From assembly GCA_023421505.1 (NCBI GenBank), contig JAEZTJ010000016.1:1-64000 (forward strand): DNA of 64,000 nt, in the 5' to 3' direction. A program made the translations under genes and the position numbers. This document shows positions 25,343 to 33,830 of the stretch, one piece after another. The notes below the pieces were generated by a model that did no database searches, was not told the origin of the DNA, and saw only the letters and a program-made list of their open reading frames with translations. The stretch comes from Bacillota bacterium (lineage in GTDB: Bacteria > Bacillota > Clostridia > Lachnospirales > Lachnospiraceae). The stretch's first letter is position 1, and each line of letters starts with the position of its first letter.

Positions 25343-26596
25343 TTATTCCTTACGTTTTATTTTAATTCCGATATAGCCTACGCACATAATAATAATTAAA
25401 TAACTTAAGACAACAAGACTAAACGTACTGAATGCGCCGCTTTTTCCCGCCATAATCATCTCTGAAGTTTTCACCACCCATCTTTGCGGCATCAGCATGG
25501 ATAGCCTATCCCACCATTCGGAGACACCATCTAGTGAGAAATAAAGCCCTGATAATAACGGGGTAATAATACACACCATAAAAGAGACATAGTTAGAGGT
25601 AAGTACATTATTGATGAGAATACCCATTACCACACTAAAGAGGTTAAAAATCAGTCCCAGGCAAAAGATTAAAAATAGATAGCTGGTATACGGTATACCA
25701 AAATCCGTCTTAATCAGCAGCTTTATTGCTATCCCACTCACTACAGTTTGAAGAATTACAGTCATCACAATCATTAAGACCTTGACCAGGCCGTAGTTAA
25801 GCATTGACGTCCTAGACAGCAGAATTCTGTTAAATACTCTATTCTGTCTTTCCTGAATTACGGTAGCGGCAATAAAAACTCCGCTAAAAAGAAAGCTTAT
25901 CGTTAAAAAGGTCAGGGAAAGTCCGACACAAGCGCTTTGCAGCTGCTGCTTTGCAGTTAAATTAAGAGCGTCGCCTACCTCTATATTTACTGTTTCTTTT
26001 TTGCTTTCATTGCTTTGAGATGCTTTTAGTAAGAGCAGCATAGCCTCTTTATTATACTTCGTAGCTGCGCTGTAACGATAGATGCTTTGTAAAAAGGTAT
26101 TCATATTATGTCTGATTAATTCAATCCGACCGTCGTGTGTTGCTTCAAATATGATAATATTGCTTTCCTCACCATTTAATATTACCTTTTCAAAGTCTGC
26201 AGGAATATAGATAACTGCATCCATTACATTACCATTCGAGGAATCCAAAGCTTTTTTTCTTGCCTCAGCTATATTAATCGGTTTGCTTTTAAAACGGAAA
26301 ATCTGATAAGATTCTGTCTTTGCCAGCTGCTTTATAATATAATCCGACAATTCTGATTTGCTGCAGTCATATACTTTGATAACCAGCTTGTTATTTTTAA
26401 CATCATTATGCTTTTCATCTTCACGGTTAAGTTCCAGGATAGACTGTTCACCAGCTTTCACACCCGTATCATACAAGCCTTCAACCTTTAGCATTAAGGC
26501 TGATATTACGGGTAGAAGCAATAAAAGTATAACATATCCTTTATTTCTTAAGAGAAGCTTAAAATTCATTTTACTCATTGTTTTAAAACCATTCAT
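25343..26596 (-). CDS. ABC-2 type exporter permease
   Basis: A 417-residue protein with the ABC-2 layout: an N-terminal helix (about 17-35), a large external loop of about 200 residues, then five or six C-terminal helices (about 225-412) with a short cytoplasmic RILLSRTSMLNY segment of the kind that contacts the ATPase. It forms a heterodimeric exporter with the similar protein encoded 1 base upstream. Neighbouring two-component genes suggest response to an envelope-active compound. Export substrate unknown. Confidence 0.82.
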   Translation of the reverse strand: MNGFKTMSKMNFKLLLRNKGYVILLLLLPVISALMLKVEGLYDTGVKAGEQSILELNREDEKHNDVKNNKLVIKVYDCSKSELSDYIIKQLAKTESYQIFRFKSKPINIAEARKKALDSSNGNVMDAVIYIPADFEKVILNGEESNIIIFEATHDGRIELIRHNMNTFLQSIYRYSAATKYNKEAMLLLLKASQSNESKKETVNIEVGDALNLTAKQQLQSACVGLSLTFLTISFLFSGVFIAATVIQERQNRVFNRILLSRTSMLNYGLVKVLMIVMTVILQTVVSGIAIKLLIKTDFGIPYTSYLFLIFCLGLIFNLFSVVMGILINNVLTSNYVSFMVCIITPLLSGLYFSLDGVSEWWDRLSMLMPQRWVVKTSEMIMAGKSGAFSTFSLVVLSYLIIIMCVGYIGIKIKRKE

Positions 26597-26597
26597 T

Positions 26598-27710
26598 TTA
26601 CTGCTCCTCCAATCTGCGGTTCATAAAAAGAATTCCCAGTATAGTAGTAACTGCAATTATACAAAGCAAACTTGCGACTGCTTTTATTGTATTATCGCTA
26701 AAGCCCTTGGTGGAAAATTCCACCAGTGTTTTGTTAATATGATATAGCGGTGACATATTAACTAATTTCTGTGGAAGATCAGCATACATATAGGTCTGGA
26801 ATGAACCTCCAAAGAACCCCCATACCCAGGTAATTAAAAATCCTAAGACGATACTTATCGCCACATTATGAAAGAGTTGAAAAAGCAGTATACCAAGCGA
26901 ACTTGCACCGACTGCGATCAGAAAAAGAAGGAAAGCAGAAGCTCCAATATTTCCCCAGTGAATATCTAATAAAAGAACAGATAGTATCCATGCCGCACAT
27001 ACTTCAAGATAGGTTGCTAAAGTACAGGGAATTAGTTTACCTAGATAAAAGCTGAATTTTGACGTATGGGAAGCTCTCATTCTTCTTGGAATGGCATTTT
27101 TTCTTTCGCTGGAAATTACTGCAACTAAGGATATCATTCCGCACCAGGCGTAATACACAATATAGATAATCCCATAGTAATCCGTTGAGGTAGGTACAGG
27201 GTCTGTAGCTAATGCTTCATGTTTCACGTTAACTGCGCTCGCATAATCGTTTATCGTTATATCATGACCTTTACTATATGCAGCAATTGTTGCAGCCTCA
27301 TTTGCCTGATAAAAACAATCCGATAAGATACTATTTATGATCGAAGCCTCATTTTTTTTATCATTCGATCGATATATAACGTAAGAATTATCCTTATTAA
27401 CTTCAACAAATACGGCTACCGTCTTATTTTTCATTAAAGCTTCAATATCTCCCTCAGGAAATTCTAGTAAATTAGCTTTCTGCGTTTTACAAACCTTCTT
27501 TAGTTCCGGAAGCATACTATTAATTATACTATCTGTACTGATTCGGTAGCCTACAGTAAATTCATCCATTTTATACGCTGTATTCAGTAATTCTTTAAAT
27601 GCACTGGACAGCAGCAGGATTGTAAACAGCGGTAGAATTATCATAATAATAAGAATCCACTTACTTCGCAGCATTAGCTTTAAATTGTTCTTGATTAATA
27701 CAAACGGCAT
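26598..27710 (-). CDS. ABC-2 type exporter permease
   Basis: The start is the ATG at 27708-27710 (GGGGAG seven bases before), giving 370 residues. It has the same layout as the following gene's product: an N-terminal helix (about 17-37), an external loop (about 40-170) and a C-terminal helix bundle (about 172-365), with RRMRASHTSKFSFYLGK as likely coupling segment. It begins at the stop codon of the ATPase gene and ends one base before the second permease gene, a tightly coupled operon. It resembles the YhfI/LiaG-neighbour style of drug or peptide exporters; no substrate can be named. Confidence 0.82.
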   Translation of the reverse strand: MPFVLIKNNLKLMLRSKWILIIMIILPLFTILLLSSAFKELLNTAYKMDEFTVGYRISTDSIINSMLPELKKVCKTQKANLLEFPEGDIEALMKNKTVAVFVEVNKDNSYVIYRSNDKKNEASIINSILSDCFYQANEAATIAAYSKGHDITINDYASAVNVKHEALATDPVPTSTDYYGIIYIVYYAWCGMISLVAVISSERKNAIPRRMRASHTSKFSFYLGKLIPCTLATYLEVCAAWILSVLLLDIHWGNIGASAFLLFLIAVGASSLGILLFQLFHNVAISIVLGFLITWVWGFFGGSFQTYMYADLPQKLVNMSPLYHINKTLVEFSTKGFSDNTIKAVASLLCIIAVTTILGILFMNRRLEEQ

Positions 27711-27711
27711 A

Positions 27712-28485
27712 CTACATCTCCCCTTCTGCATAATCTCTAAGCTTTTTACCTGTAAGGGTAAGAAATACCTGTTCCAGGGTCATATTGCTATCTTTATCTG
27801 CGGTAACCATCTCTACGAGTTCTTCCTTTGTCCCGATTGCTACAATCTTACCATTGTCCATGATCGCTACTCTGGAACAGATTGCTTCAATTTCCTCCAT
27901 GTAATGGCTGGTATAGATTACTGTTGCTCCCTGTTTATTGCTATATTTTATTTTCTCTAAAATAAAATTTCTGGACTGAGGATCAATTCCTACCGTTGGT
28001 TCATCAAAGATTAGAAGCTCAGGCTGATGACCAATTGCGCAGGCAATATTTAATCTTCTTTTCATACCGCCAGAAAAATTCTTAGCAAAACCGTTTCTTT
28101 TATCCTCCAACCCTACAAATTCTAAAGAGGAGGTGACTGCCTGTTTCAACTTTTCACCCTTTATTCCATATAATGAAGCAAATAGCTCTACATTCTCCCA
28201 AGCCTTTAAGTTCCCATGAATGGCAAGCTCCTGTGGTATATATCCGAGCTTTGCTTTAACCTTCTTCATCTCAGTTTTTGCATCATAGCCAAATAGTTCA
28301 ATTTTACCTGCCGTAGGCTTTACTAATGAACAAACCATATTCATGATAGTACTTTTGCCTGCACCGTTTGGTCCAAGAAGTCCAAAGATTTCGCCTTTCC
28401 TTATTTCTAAATCAATATGATCTACGACTGGCTTATTATCATACTTTTTTGTTAGTCCCTCTAACTTTAAAACAACCTCTCTCAA
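27712..28485 (-). CDS. ABC-2 exporter ATPase
   Basis: A 257-residue ATPase with Walker A GLLGPNGAGKST (about residues 36-44), signature FSGGMKRRLNIACAI, Walker B LLIFDEPTVGID and YTSHYMEE. The GPNGAGKST and DEPTVGIDPQSR forms are those of ABC-2/CcmA-type export ATPases. The start is a TTG at 28483-28485, eight bases behind GGAGG. It is the first gene of a three-gene exporter operon that lies upstream of the NarL-type two-component genes on the same strand. Confidence 0.9.
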   Translation of the reverse strand: MREVVLKLEGLTKKYDNKPVVDHIDLEIRKGEIFGLLGPNGAGKSTIMNMVCSLVKPTAGKIELFGYDAKTEMKKVKAKLGYIPQELAIHGNLKAWENVELFASLYGIKGEKLKQAVTSSLEFVGLEDKRNGFAKNFSGGMKRRLNIACAIGHQPELLIFDEPTVGIDPQSRNFILEKIKYSNKQGATVIYTSHYMEEIEAICSRVAIMDNGKIVAIGTKEELVEMVTADKDSNMTLEQVFLTLTGKKLRDYAEGEM

Positions 28486-28566
28486 TTTTCTCTCCTCCGC
28501 ACTTTAGTATTATGGAATAAGTATAACAGCAGCAGTTTCTCCTTTTAAGTGCAAAAAGATAGAAAA

Positions 28567-28588
28567 GGCTATGACAAAAGTCATAGCC
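28567..28588 (-). terminator. Intrinsic terminator after the HlyD/MacB-like operon
   Basis: Perfect 9-bp stem GGCTATGAC/GTCATAGCC with a four-base loop; on the minus strand it is followed by UUUUCUAUCUUUUU. It separates the 28814-29884 gene from the ABC-2 exporter operon. The rest of the 28486-28813 gap is AT-rich and shows no gene. Confidence 0.85.
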
Positions 28589-28813
28589 GAAGGTAATATG
28601 TAAACAGGTTATACATTAAATAGTTCCTTGGAGGTAGAATCAAATAAATAAACCTGTTAAGCAAAATTAATATAAATCGATAAATACATATTTTCAGAAT
28701 AAACCTATATTAATCTAAAAATCTAAGACTCATTTTTACAGTTAACCCTTAATGTAAAATAAAAATAAATCTATATTATATTGCTAACGCAGAATAATAG
28801 AGTATTAATTTGA

Positions 28814-29884
28814 TCAATACTCCGGTTTTCTTCGGAATATATTACAGCTGATAAAGCAGGATATATAAAGCATAAGCATTAGCCGAATATTGTGACTTAC
28901 GTCAGCTATCTTTTGCTCCAAAAACACATCCTTAGGATTTGGTAATAGATATCTTAACTGCTGTAACTGCTCTTTGAGCCTTTTCCCCTGTCTGCTGAAG
29001 TATTCGAAATCAGAGAATTTGGTAGGAATAAACTTCTCAGGAATATATACAGGATTGCCAGTTAGTTGATAGAGAATTACTCCATAACCAATGATACAAA
29101 TAAAACCAATACTACAATAAAGGATAAGATAAAAGGGCGCAAATTTTCTGCATTTCCTCCATAAATATCTCATTATCAGAATACTCACAACTGCATAAAG
29201 CATCCATACGGGCAAGGCTAGAATAGTATGCAGTATCTTTCCATAGAAATAACCGTCTACAATTACACAATCCTGCATTAACCCATTCTGCAGCAAAAAT
29301 TCTTCCGTTAGTGCTTCTCCCTGCTCCCTGTTCCTTCCCTGATAATAAAATTCAAGGTTATTATACGCTGTCTCTGCATTACCGGGTAAAATAAGTATCG
29401 GTACTATCGTCTTTATAACTCCTCTAACATAATAGTATTTGTTTTGGTATACCAGGGTATTTCCTACTGCAGCTTCCGTACCAAATAGACGATATGCCGA
29501 GTTCGTATCTATGACACAGCCACTTTTGTCATCACTATATACATAGCTACCCATCCTAAGAGACATGGGTACTGTTGTCTTCATATCTCCTTCAAAAAGA
29601 ATTAGTCTGAGCCTTTCTGAACGCCCCAGAGTATCATTTTTAATCTCCGCCTGGGTAAGCTGTGTCCAAGCAGTAACATCAGGAAGCTTCTGTGAGCCAT
29701 TTTCTCTTTCCCTCACTAATGCCTTTTTGAGTATATTTCCTTTCATGCTTTCTGATTGATAACGTACACTGACAGTGGTATACTGGCTTTTCACATAGGC
29801 TGCTTCTTGTATACGCATTACAGAAAAGCAGGCTGCGGCAATAATTAGTATGGCTGATAGTATTACTCTTTTATTCCATATCAT
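28814..29884 (-). CDS. MacB-like membrane protein with one periplasmic-core domain
   Basis: A 356-residue protein with an N-terminal helix (about 8-22) and an extracellular domain (about 30-215). The latter contains DDKSGCVIDTNSAYRLFG and VGNTLVYQNKYYYVRGVI, which resemble the MacB core of FtsX-type permeases. About three C-terminal helices follow (near 222-240, 250-270 and 330-347). It is shorter than MacB and has no ATPase gene beside it. Its start overlaps the end of the HlyD-like gene, so the two are coupled, recalling MacA/MacB pairs. Function of the pair, and its link to the sugar-type transporter upstream, is unknown. Confidence 0.65.
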   Translation of the reverse strand: MIWNKRVILSAILIIAAACFSVMRIQEAAYVKSQYTTVSVRYQSESMKGNILKKALVRERENGSQKLPDVTAWTQLTQAEIKNDTLGRSERLRLILFEGDMKTTVPMSLRMGSYVYSDDKSGCVIDTNSAYRLFGTEAAVGNTLVYQNKYYYVRGVIKTIVPILILPGNAETAYNNLEFYYQGRNREQGEALTEEFLLQNGLMQDCVIVDGYFYGKILHTILALPVWMLYAVVSILIMRYLWRKCRKFAPFYLILYCSIGFICIIGYGVILYQLTGNPVYIPEKFIPTKFSDFEYFSRQGKRLKEQLQQLRYLLPNPKDVFLEQKIADVSHNIRLMLMLYISCFISCNIFRRKPEY

Positions 29885-31910
29885 ATATCCGCACCCGATC
29901 TCCCTCCGAGAAATTCCTATTACTGCCGACTATAATTTCATCCTTCTCAGTAATTGCTCCCTCAACAGCTGCAGTGTGCGCATCCTTTGAAAGAACTGTA
30001 ACTGTAACTCGAAAAGCTTCCTTCACCTTTCCCAGAACGCTATCCTTATCCTTCGCAATCAGTATAAAAGTACCACGCATATCCTGCCGCAATGTCTGAA
30101 TAGGTAAACACATTAAGTAGGTATCAGATTCCTTATTTAATTTGTATTCAAGACTGGCACCTGCCCGATACTCACCCTCTGGCAATAGGGCAGTAAATGT
30201 AACCTTTCCGTTCTCATCAGGTAAATCGATATTTTCAAGCTGGGTAGAAGCATAAGCACTTGCTAACGGAGTCTTAAAGCTTACCTCATCTCCAATTTCA
30301 AAGTATCTTATTTCTTCTTTGTCTGCAGTCATAACAAGCTCATATCCGCCCGTAGTGATAACAAGCTTCTCCTGACCGGATAAGAGACTGCCCTGCTGCA
30401 GATTATTTTCAGAAACAACACCTTCAACAGGAGAATGAATTTCACCGTGATCAAGTATTATATTATCAACTAGCTTTATTTCCTCTTTACTGTTGTTTAT
30501 ATCTATTTTCAATATATCCTTTTCAATATTTTCCGAAGCTTCCTCTCCTCTTTTGCTTTCCTCTGTTGCTTTTTCCTGCAATTTTAGCTGCTCTAATTGC
30601 AGCATGGCCCTTTCGTAGGCTCTTTGTGTATCCTCTACGGCCTTACTTGCTTCCTTTATATCCTCTGTAAAGTCATAGCTTCCATCCTTCAAGGATACAA
30701 AGGTCTTATAAAGTTTTTCCTTATTCTCTTCAGCTGCCTTAAGCTTTCTGTCCCAGGAGTTATTAAGTTCCTCTAAATCCTCCCTCGCTCTTAAAAGCCT
30801 TGTCTCGGCTGCGGTTAGGGTAGTCTTTTCTGCCAATTTTCCATCTGATAATATTTGATATAAATGTTGGTAGGTGGAAGTTGTATCAGCCGCATGCTCA
30901 AGATCAGCGCGATAATTATTCAGTGCTTCATTCAACTTATTGTCCACTTCTGTCAATTTATCGTAATTTTCTTTAGCATCCTGTGCTCTTCTCTCTGCAT
31001 TATTAATTTCATTTTGCTTCATCTGCAATTTTTCATAATATGCATTCTGTATATCGAGGCTGCCGTATTTATCCCATTCATTAATGATGATATTTTCCCA
31101 CTTTTTCTTAATGCTATCTAAGTCTGCCATTTCTCTTGCCAGAAGCTTTGCCGCATCGCTTATCTCATCTAGATGCTCTTTTAATTGATCAGAATAGTAA
31201 TATTCCATGATAGTCTGACAGGCGTCCTGAATTTGATGCTCTTCATTATTGATTGTTACTGCAAGCTTATAATTATCTATTACTTCCTTTAAGGAATTCT
31301 TAGGCTCCTCAAGGATTGAAAGCTCATTTTCCGCATCAGACACTAATCTTTTAGCCCTTTTTAGCTCTTCCTCTCTATCTAGTACAAGTTCTTCCAGATC
31401 TTCAACCGCTTTTGTATATTCCTTCTCATTGTTTTCTTTCACTGTTCTCTTTGTATCAGAAAGATTAATTTTAGCTGCTTTCCTATTTTCCTTTGCCTCT
31501 TCAATTGCTAGGAGAATTGATTTTCCCTCTTCCTCTGCAGGTACAGTTAAACCTGCTAATCCGATTTTCTTATATTGTAATTCAAGTTTTTGTAAATTAT
31601 CTGCAAGCTCTGATTTTTTCTTCTTTAGTTCACGTAAATCATAGGAAAATAGTATATCTCCTTCTTTTACCGTTCCCCCCTTTTCAATCCTGACCTCATT
31701 TATTCTAAAACCACTCATTAACTCAATATACTTACTTGCATTTGCTTTTATTATCCCCGTCCCGGAAACTTCGTACTTTAATGTACCTTTCTCAAAGGTA
31801 TCAACCTGTACCTTCGCAACCATGGCTGAAGCTGCTCCGCGTGAGATAATTGTAAATAGCAGCATAACAACAATAAACCCAATTAATAGATTCCTGATTT
31901 TCTTCTCCAT
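29871..31910 (-). CDS. HlyD/MacA-like membrane fusion protein with long coiled coil
   Basis: I take the ATG at 31908-31910 (GGAGG five bases before), giving about 679 residues; the extension upstream is read from an intergenic repeat. After one N-terminal helix comes half of a biotinyl-lipoyl-like domain (INEVRIEKGGTVKEGDILFSYD). A very long charged coiled coil follows (about residues 80-470, with many Glu/Lys heptads), then the second lipoyl half (IHSPVEGVVSENNLQQGSLL) and beta-barrel domains. This is the order of periplasmic adaptor proteins. In a Gram-positive it would stand on the outer face of the membrane. It pairs with the MacB-like protein encoded next. Confidence 0.8.
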   Translation of the reverse strand: MEKKIRNLLIGFIVVMLLFTIISRGAASAMVAKVQVDTFEKGTLKYEVSGTGIIKANASKYIELMSGFRINEVRIEKGGTVKEGDILFSYDLRELKKKKSELADNLQKLELQYKKIGLAGLTVPAEEEGKSILLAIEEAKENRKAAKINLSDTKRTVKENNEKEYTKAVEDLEELVLDREEELKRAKRLVSDAENELSILEEPKNSLKEVIDNYKLAVTINNEEHQIQDACQTIMEYYYSDQLKEHLDEISDAAKLLAREMADLDSIKKKWENIIINEWDKYGSLDIQNAYYEKLQMKQNEINNAERRAQDAKENYDKLTEVDNKLNEALNNYRADLEHAADTTSTYQHLYQILSDGKLAEKTTLTAAETRLLRAREDLEELNNSWDRKLKAAEENKEKLYKTFVSLKDGSYDFTEDIKEASKAVEDTQRAYERAMLQLEQLKLQEKATEESKRGEEASENIEKDILKIDINNSKEEIKLVDNIILDHGEIHSPVEGVVSENNLQQGSLLSGQEKLVITTGGYELVMTADKEEIRYFEIGDEVSFKTPLASAYASTQLENIDLPDENGKVTFTALLPEGEYRAGASLEYKLNKESDTYLMCLPIQTLRQDMRGTFILIAKDKDSVLGKVKEAFRVTVTVLSKDAHTAAVEGAITEKDEIIVGSNRNFSEGDRVRIYDME

Positions 31911-31983
31911 ATAAACCTCCATGCCGCCAAAACCTGCGAATTTGGGCAGCGCAATAATCAACCAACTCTATATCCGTACCTAC

Positions 31984-32832
31984 TTACTCTTTTAAACCAG
32001 ATGCCGCAATCCCCTGCTCTAAATATTTCTGCCCATATAAAAACAGTAGTAGTGCTGGAAACATAACAAATACTGCTGCTGTAAATGCCAATCCTAATTT
32101 ATCTACAGTAATATTAGGCAGATATAGAGTTAACGGCCAAAGCTTCTTATTATTGATTAAAAATGTAAGAGGCTGCTCTATCGCATTCCAGTATTCCAAA
32201 AATCCCAATAGTGTTATAGAAAGAATACCAGACGTACTCATGGGAATTCCAACTCGGAGAAATATGTATAACTCACCAGCACCATCCAGCTTTGCCGCTT
32301 CAATAAGGGAGGAAGGAACAGTCTTAAAGAACTTAACCATAACAAATACCGGAAAGGTTGAAAAAATATTTGGCAGTATCAAAGCTAAATGAGTACCTAT
32401 AAGCTTTAGCTTAAATAATACCAGATAGCTTGATACCATTGTAATCTGGAAGGGCAGCACCATTAGTATAATATATAGAATAAATAATGCCTTCCTGCCT
32501 CTAAAGTGAAAGCGTGCAAATGCCCAGGCTGCCGGCACTGCAATAAATAGCTGTCCAATTAGTACAGGAATCACCTGAATACAGGAATTCCAGAACATAG
32601 TAAAAAAATTAGGAGAATCTAATAGTAATTCAACATATGCACGCAGTGTAGGATATTTGGGTAAAAGGTACCAGGAAGCCATACCCTTTGCCTGCTCTAA
32701 AACCGGGCCGACATTTTTTAGTACCTCATCCTCTCCCATAAAGGAGCCTGAAATCAACACCCAGATCGGAAGCCAGGCAAAGAGGGTCAGCAGGAATAGT
32801 ACAGCATACCTTATCATTCTCTTGATCTTCAT
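31984..32832 (-). CDS. Sugar ABC transporter permease, MalG/AraQ type
   Basis: A 282-residue permease with six helices (first at about 10-30) and the EAA loop SLIEAAKLDGAGELYIFLRVGIP (about residues 175-197), typical of the second permease of carbohydrate importers. It lies 3 bases after the partner permease gene. No ATPase is encoded nearby, which is usual in Firmicutes where MsmX-type ATPases are shared. Substrate unknown. Confidence 0.88.
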   Translation of the reverse strand: MKIKRMIRYAVLFLLTLFAWLPIWVLISGSFMGEDEVLKNVGPVLEQAKGMASWYLLPKYPTLRAYVELLLDSPNFFTMFWNSCIQVIPVLIGQLFIAVPAAWAFARFHFRGRKALFILYIILMVLPFQITMVSSYLVLFKLKLIGTHLALILPNIFSTFPVFVMVKFFKTVPSSLIEAAKLDGAGELYIFLRVGIPMSTSGILSITLLGFLEYWNAIEQPLTFLINNKKLWPLTLYLPNITVDKLGLAFTAAVFVMFPALLLFLYGQKYLEQGIAASGLKE

Positions 32833-32835
32833 TGC

Positions 32836-33723
32836 CTACTCCTCTTCTCTATCCTGTTTCATAAAACAAAGTATAAAAATCAAAAATATAATAACTAAAA
32901 GTACTGCAGCAGCACTCATTTTCTGAATGTCCAGGGAAATAAACCAGTTACTGAATATATGCTGCAGCATGTATATGCTTCGATGTGGATAACTGCCGGC
33001 TATTAAGTATGCCTCACGAAAAACTTTGAAGGAATTGATAAAGGACAGTACACCTATCATGAATATAGTCGGAATTAACTTAGGTAGCGTAATATAGCGG
33101 AATTTATCCCATGCACCCGCACCGTCAACCCCTGCTGCTTCATATAAAGAGACTGATATGCTATTCAATCCAGTCAGCCATAGAACCATATCATATCCCA
33201 TGTTCTTCCATATGTAACTAAATACAAGCAAACCAAAAGCCCTATCGGAATTAATAAAATCTATTTTTGGCATATCAAATTTCACTAAAATAAGATTAAT
33301 CAGTCCGTTCTCATGGAACAAAAGTCTCCAGAGGATAACAATGGAAGCCACCGGGATAGCCATTGGCAGCAGAAAGGAGGTTTTAAAAAATCTCACATAA
33401 CTTTTTTGATGATATAATAGTAACGCAAGAAGCAACGAAGCAACTAACAGTAATGGGATACATACGCCAATAAACTTTACAGTATTCAGTGATGCCAGCC
33501 TGAACGCAGTATTTTGAATTACTGTTTTATAGTTTGATAATCCAACAAATTTAGTACTCATTGCTTCTGTAAAGGATCTTCTAATTACGTCCATAAATGG
33601 AAGCAGTACGAATATAGATATACCAAGCAGGCTCGGCAGTAAAAATATGTAGGCATTTCTCTCCTCTTTTTTTGCTAGCTTTGATTTGCTATGGTATGCC
33701 TTTTTTAAATGCTTGCTAATCAA
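32836..33723 (-). CDS. Sugar ABC transporter permease, MalF/LplB type
   Basis: The start is a TTG at 33721-33723 with AAGGAGG nine bases upstream (an earlier in-frame TTG lies inside the ribosome site), giving about 295 residues. It has six helices and the EAA loop SLYEAAGVDGAGAWDKFRYITLP. It is the first permease of a carbohydrate-type importer, preceded by the large binding protein gene and followed by its MalG-type partner. Confidence 0.87.
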   Translation of the reverse strand: MISKHLKKAYHSKSKLAKKEERNAYIFLLPSLLGISIFVLLPFMDVIRRSFTEAMSTKFVGLSNYKTVIQNTAFRLASLNTVKFIGVCIPLLLVASLLLALLLYHQKSYVRFFKTSFLLPMAIPVASIVILWRLLFHENGLINLILVKFDMPKIDFINSDRAFGLLVFSYIWKNMGYDMVLWLTGLNSISVSLYEAAGVDGAGAWDKFRYITLPKLIPTIFMIGVLSFINSFKVFREAYLIAGSYPHRSIYMLQHIFSNWFISLDIQKMSAAAVLLVIIFLIFILCFMKQDREEE

Positions 33724-33830
33724 ATAATTGTACCTCCTTCGCAAATATATCGTTTTTTGGATCTGTTGTACTACTCCTTGTTTGCTTATATTAGCTTACT
33801 CATTTATATGAAAATTAAATATAAATGCCT